12,436 nucleotides of DNA from Pelagophyceae sp. CCMP2097 (lineage: Eukaryota > Sar > Pelagophyceae): NCBI GenBank assembly GCA_026770575.1, contig MU657918.1, positions 1 through 12,436 on the forward strand, given 5' to 3'. Positions 8,101-12,436 of this stretch are shown in pieces; position 1 is the stretch's first letter, and every line of letters begins with the position of its first letter. The notes beneath the pieces are model-generated. The model did no database searches. It saw only the letters and a program-made list of their open reading frames with translations, and had not been told where the DNA came from. Made by a program: the position numbers and the translations under genes.

Positions 8101-11100
8101 TTGCGGCGGCGGCGTCGACGCGCGCAATCGTCGCCGCGAGGACGTCGCAGGAAATGGCGCCGACGCCGCCGCGGAAGACGAGCGAAGGGAAGAGGCGGAG
8201 CACGGCGCCGCGGACGAGGCAGGGCTGCGGCGGCCGCGCGCGCCGCTCGCGGCCGGCGGCGCGGTTCACGGCGAGCGCGGCGCGCTCGCGCGCGGCGTAC
8301 GCGTCGGCGTCGCCGAGGCGCCTCGGCCGCGCCGCAGAGTCGGGCGCCTCGAAGAGCACGGCCGCGGCGAACGTCCTCGGCGGCGCGCCGCTGCGCGCGC
8401 GTTCCAGCCCCGCGTGGAAGCCAAACTGCACCGCGGCGTCGCGCGGCGTCGAGGCGAGGCCCTCCTCGAAGAGGCGGAGCTGCGGCGTCCGCGCGGTGTT
8501 GAAATACGACTGCACAGAGACCTCGACCTCAAAATACTCCTGCGCGGCCGCCGCGCCCGCGGCGCGCCGCAGCGCCTTGGACCCCTGCGGCTTGGCCAGG
8601 CGGACGACGCCGCGGCGGCGGTTCGCGCCGTCGGGCCCGAGCCAGTCCGTGATTTCCAGCGACCCGGCGGCGACGGTCTGGTGCGCGGCGCCGGTGTTTC
8701 GCTGCAGCAAAACGTCGATGCGCTGCCGCAGCGTCACTGCGCGCATCCCGGCGTCGAAGCAATCGCCAAAGTACGCGCAGCGCGCGGGCCCGGCGCATGC
8801 GGGCGCCGTAAACGCCTGGAGCGCCGTCGGCCGCGGCACGTCGACGGAGACGCGCCAGACCTCGCCCGCCTGCTGCGCGGCGAGCGCGCCCGACGCCTTG
8901 CCCGGCGGCGGCGCGCTGCCGCCGACGGCGCGCACGAAGATGACGCAGACTGAAATTTCGTTGGGCGCGACGTGTCGCGTCTCGCGCGCCGCCGTCCTGC
9001 CAAAGTCGCGCGCCTCGTCGTAGGCGTATCGGACGACGACGTCGACCGCCGCGTCCTTGGCCGCGCCGGCGAGTGGGAGCCAAAAGCGGTGCCTCCTCCG
9101 GTTCCGCAGCAGCGAGCCGAGGTTTTGCACCGCCGCCCGGCCCAGCACCGCCTTGCGCCTGCCGGCGCCGTGCGAAATCTCGAATTCGAGGACATCGCCG
9201 TCGTCGAGCGACTCTAGAGGCAGAAAGAGGCGCTCGTTCCACCAGGGCGCGCCGTTTTCGCCGTTTTCCTGCGGCGCTGCCGTGGTCGCCGCGTAGCCGG
9301 CGCAGTTTACAGCGACGGAGCACGCGGCGCCGGCCTTGAGCCCGCGCGCTTGTACGATTGCGACCTGCACGCAGTTGGGCGGGCGGTTCGGGAACCGCTC
9401 GATGTCTTCAAAGTGTTCCAGGTCCGCGTCGTAAGCCCAGCGTATTGCGAGCTCGACGAATCCGCCGCCGCACTCGACCCAGCCGCGCCGCCGCCGGCCA
9501 TCTTTCAGCACCGCGACGTCGACTGCGAACGTGCCCAGGGCCTTGCCCAGCGCGTCGTCGATGCGCACCTCGAATGTCCGAGGCGCCGAGGCTTCGGAAA
9601 CGGCCAGCGCAAAGCACTCGTGCCACTCGGGCCGCCGCGTCTGCCGCGCGGCGGTGCGGCGAACCACGCCATGGCACTCGACCGTGGCGCGCGAACTGCA
9701 CGCCTTTTGGCCCGCGAATTTCAGCAAGCTGCCGTCCGCGCCCCGGAGCAAGTGCGCCGCGAGCACGGCGACGCGCAGCGAGTTACGCTGCTTGGCCGCC
9801 GAGGCCGCCGTGTTCGCGCCGCCGTCGCCGCAAAAGTCGAGCGACGGGTTGTAGACGAGTTGCAGCGCGACCTCGACGGTGCCGCGGCCCAGCGACTCGC
9901 ACTCTGCCGCCGCCGCCGGCGCCGCGGTCGAATCATGCTCGTCTCGGAGCGCATACCAGCCGCGGATGACGCCGCGGACGTCGGCCCGGAGCGCCGAGAG
10001 GTCGACTGCGCAGCGGCCCATAAAGTCCGGCGCCGATAGGAGGTCCCAATCCTTCACGATGACGTCGAGCAGCAGCGCCGCCGGTGCCGAGCCGTCGATG
10101 GCCAATGTCGCGCCGTCGTCGATGGCCATGGTGAAGCCCTCGTTCCAGGCCGGCGCGAGCGTCTTGGCCTCGACGCGCGTGGCGCGCTCGCGGTGGTTAC
10201 AATTGAGCGTGACGAAGGGGTCCGACGTCGGCTTCGCGAAGAGGCGGCGGTCCATGCCGAGTAGGCCGCGCGCTCGGAGCACGGCGACGCGGACCTCGTT
10301 GGGCGCGCGGCCGGGGTACAACCGCTCGTTGTCCGGCTCGAATCGGTCCAACGACTTGTTCCGGACCATCACGAGGACAATTTCAATTTCGCCGTGCTGC
10401 ACCGGCGCCGCCGACAGGGTCCCACCGACGGCCGCCGCCGCAGACTGCACCATGCGGCTCACGAAGCCCCGGCTCTTCTTCCCTTTCTTGCCGGCGGCGG
10501 CCGCCGGCGCCGCCTCCGCGGGCCGCGTTCCCTGTCGGTCCTCGAGCGCGTGCCAGCTTCGGCGCCGTGCGCCGTCGACGAGGTCGCGGATCGGGATGCG
10601 GACGGTGCCCATGAAGTCGTTTGCGGAGAGCGAATCGTGGTCTTCGACGATTATCTCGAGCATCGCGGTTTGCGCCTCTGCGACGGAGACGGGCAGCGCG
10701 AACGACGCCGCCCACCAGGGCTCGAGCGACTTTGGGACGTGGCCCGTCGCCTGGAACGCGCCTCGCGGGCCGCCGTCGTGGACGACGCGGCACTTTGCCA
10801 GCGGGTCCGACGTCGTGGCCCTGCCGAGGAGGTGCGCGCGGTCCATGGCCGGCAGACGCCGCGCCTGCACGACCGCAACGCAGAGCTCGTTGGCGTCGAG
10901 GCCGTCCCAGGCCGCCTCGGCGCCGGCAAAGTAGTCGAGGCCCGGGTCGTGGACCCAGCGGAGGACGAGCTCGATTTCGCCAATGTCAATGTCAATGTCA
11001 CGCACGCGGCCGCGGCCGAGCAGCGCGTGCCAGCAAACGTGCCGCTCGCGGTCCGCGAGCGAGTCGAGGCGAAATTCAACGCATCCCATAAAGTCGGCGG

Positions 11101-11794
11101 CACTGAAGCGGTCGTGGTCCTCGACTTCGACGCGGACGACGTGGTGATCGCCCTCGACGTGGCACTCAAAAATCGCGTGCCACGCCGGCGAAAGCGACTT
11201 TGCGACAACGTCCGTCTCGAAGACGCGCGAGGCGACGGAGACGCGCGCGCGCGGGTCCGACGTCGTCGCCCTGGCCAGCGGATTCGCACGGTCCATGGCA
11301 ACGAGGCCGCGGCCGCGCGTCACCGCTATATGCAGTAAGTTCGGCTCCTTCTCCGGGTGCGCGTCGCCGGCGGAGAAGTAGTCGAACGCCACGTCGTAGG
11401 CGAGGGTCAGCTCGAGGTCGACGGTGCCGCGGTCGCGGTCCTCCGCGCCGGCCGCGTCGCGGAGCGCGAACGCCGCTGCGCGGCCGTCGCCATCGAATAG
11501 CGATTCGAGCGGGACGCGGACCGCTCCCATGAAGTCCGGCGCGGACAGAAGATCCCAGTCCTCGACGACGACTTCCAAATCGCCCACGGCGCCGTCCATG
11601 AGCACGAAGCGGAAGGTCTCGTTCCAGAGCGGCTCCAGATTCGTGCGCTTCACAGCCGTCTCGCGCATCTCGCCGGAAACGCAGAGGCGCACGCGCGGGT
11701 CTGACGACCCGTCGCCGAAGAGCTGCGCGTCCATCACGGCCAGGCCGCGCGCGCCGACGACGGTGACGACGAGGACATTGTACCGCTCCGCCAT
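5163..11794 (-). CDS. Giant multi-C2-domain, pseudokinase and TPR-like protein
   Basis: The proposed model is complement(7722-11794) joined to complement(5163-7623), giving about 2,177 residues. The ATG at 11794 follows an in-frame TAG 18 nt upstream, so the start is well bounded. Residues 1-950 carry C2 domains starting near 6, 152, 302, 499, 671, 808 and 945 (the last very doubtful). Each is followed by a strand block such as GEIELVLRW and a Y-D-x-x-x-D-Y/F-F linker. Domains 1-4 keep Ca2+-loop acids (D22, D32, D79, D81, D87 in the first; D168, D180, D226, D228, D234 in the second), so they probably bind calcium and phospholipid. Residues 1280-1700 are kinase-like: AIRLD in the N lobe, DEVALL and RHPNLV, AHCG for HRD, CDWE for DFG, YRSPEV for APE, DVWALG, and a closing RP motif near 1698. 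Residues 1750-1870 resemble kinesin-light-chain-type TPRs. The tail is Ala/Pro/Arg-rich. Probable role is a calcium-responsive membrane scaffold (inference). Confidence 0.8.
5575..5616 (-). repeat. 21-bp tandem repeat, two copies, in the giant gene
   Basis: Two identical 21-bp units (5575-5595 and 5596-5616) encode a doubled seven-residue GRASTAP-type motif in the low-complexity tail. The length is a multiple of three, so copy changes keep the frame. Confidence 0.9.
6753..6806 (-). repeat. 18-bp tandem repeat, three copies, in the giant gene
   Basis: Three 18-bp units encode LLPQVS, LLPQVP and LLPQI-like hexapeptides between the pseudokinase activation region and its C-terminal RP motif. The units differ at a few bases, and the frame is preserved. 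Confidence 0.9.
7624..7721 (-). other. Probable 98-bp intron joining the two reading frames of the giant gene (tentative boundaries)
   Basis: Kinase-domain similarity passes from one minus-strand frame (ending in LVFFECVPG) to another (beginning before RLVADVAGGLG), so the coding frame changes here. A GT donor within a GTGTGTGTTTTG stretch (7721 downward) and an acceptor GCGCGCAG ending at 7624 put both sides in phase. That acceptor has the same last eight bases as intron 1 of the light-harvesting gene. A 77-bp alternative (GTGCCG to CCGCGAG) also restores frame. A sequencing indel or real frameshift is not excluded. Confidence 0.5.
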
Positions 11795-12436
11795 ACGCCT
11801 CTTCTTCTTCTATTATGCACTCCAATGAGGCTGCGCCGCGCCTTTCAAGGCCTCCACTCGCCCAGCGCGACTCAGACACAAGCGCGCTAAACGCCGCTCA
11901 GCGGCACCATGCCCGCGCCGCGGGACCCTCGCCAGTCAAGCCCCGGCCCCGAGCGCTCGAGAGTCTGAGTCAGTAGGCCAGATTTTGGACCCTGGGTCAT
12001 TAGGAATTCCTATCTAGGAATTCCTAGGAATTCCTACAATAGAGAGCTTCAGCTCAAAGTGATACCCTATCGAATTCATATCCTACCGTATCCATCGGAC
12101 AAGATCAAACTCATATCCTATCGACTGATCTGCATATTTTGGAGACGACGTCGTTGTCTTATGGAGGGGTCAAGGATATCGGTCAGTTCTCGTCGGAATG
12201 AGGCGCTGAATGGCCCTATCGACGCGCCTTGGTCCCGCAGGGCCGGCCCTAACTTTGTTTTGCGTTGTGGCTACCCCTTGGGCAGCAGCGACGTGGCATC
12301 GGAAGGCGCGTGAGGAGCATGCGTTCGGGCCCTTGCGGGACCCGCCACGCGCCGGCAACCGGCGAGAACTGCGCGCAGGCGTCCGCAACCAATTTGGCAG
12401 CGCCCGGAACCGGCCGCGACAGCGCATCGCGGGTGG
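11795..12436. other. Upstream region of the giant gene, no gene seen
   Basis: I find no open frame with recognisable similarity here. The first 40 bases upstream of the ATG on the minus strand are GAAGAA-rich, with ATTGG (an inverted CCAAT box) near 11823-11827. The middle (12000-12150) is clearly more AT-rich and holds palindromes and imperfect repeats of CATATCCTA and CCTATCGA (for example 12066-12090 and 12110-12124). The last 250 bp return to GC-rich sequence without a supported gene. The promoter of the giant gene should lie in the first part. Confidence 0.5.
12001..12036. repeat. Three copies of a 12-bp perfect palindrome
   Basis: TAGGAATTCCTA occurs at 12001-12012, 12015-12026 and 12025-12036, the last two overlapping by two bases. 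Each copy is its own reverse complement. They sit at the junction from GC-rich to AT-rich sequence. Function is unknown; a protein-binding cluster, a repeat-element end or simple tandem expansion are all possible. Confidence 0.9.

Noticed and set aside
5093..9339. Many long plus-strand and alternate-frame open frames, Arg/Ala-rich
   Set aside because: They lie opposite or within the giant minus-strand gene, show only low-complexity composition, and arise because stop codons are rare in very GC-rich DNA.
10979..11000. Three copies of AATGTC in the giant gene as a separate microsatellite
   Set aside because: It is only 18 bp, in frame, and merely encodes an Ile-Asp repeat in a linker; too small to merit separate weight.
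12170..12427. 85-codon minus-strand open frame at the right edge
   Set aside because: Arg-rich, no recognisable family, and overlapping plus-strand frames of equal merit; GC-rich sequence gives such frames by chance.

Overview
The window looks like nuclear DNA of a photosynthetic stramenopile alga, most likely a pelagophyte of the Aureococcus/Pelagomonas kind. The grounds are a fucoxanthin chlorophyll a/c light-harvesting gene with short GT-AG introns and a plastid-type leader (signal peptide then Phe-Ala-Pro), very GC-rich coding sequence, and a stramenopile-style Ty1/copia retroelement. The taxon is inferred, not proven.

Layout. Positions 1-2612 (+) hold a decayed Ty1/copia retrotransposon. 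It keeps a gag-like N-terminal stretch, protease, GAG-pre-integrase, integrase and the start of reverse transcriptase, which runs straight into the last residues of RNase H, so the middle of RT/RNase H is deleted. Positions 2609-2838 hold a 34-bp minisatellite, each unit with a small hairpin. Positions 3042-3930 hold a large imperfect inverted repeat whose outer arms share a 40-bp identical core. Positions 3931-4207 show no recognisable gene.

From 4208 the base composition becomes much more GC-rich and two minus-strand genes follow. The light-harvesting gene (4208-4958) has three exons and encodes a complete 200-residue protein. Upstream of it, 204 bp away and in the same orientation, lies a very large gene (5163-11794). 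It encodes a protein of about 2,180 residues with a series of C2 domains, a protein-kinase-like domain lacking key catalytic residues, a TPR-like region and a low-complexity tail. The reading frame changes near 7620-7730, best explained by one intron. Positions 11795-12436 are upstream sequence with palindromic repeats and no gene I can support.

The two genes share no obvious pathway: one product belongs in the thylakoid, the other looks like a membrane-associated or calcium-responsive scaffold. The most novel item is the C2-array/pseudokinase/TPR protein. The most unusual structural items are the inverted repeat with its conserved 40-bp core and the near-equivalent intron positions in the two homologous helices of the light-harvesting protein.
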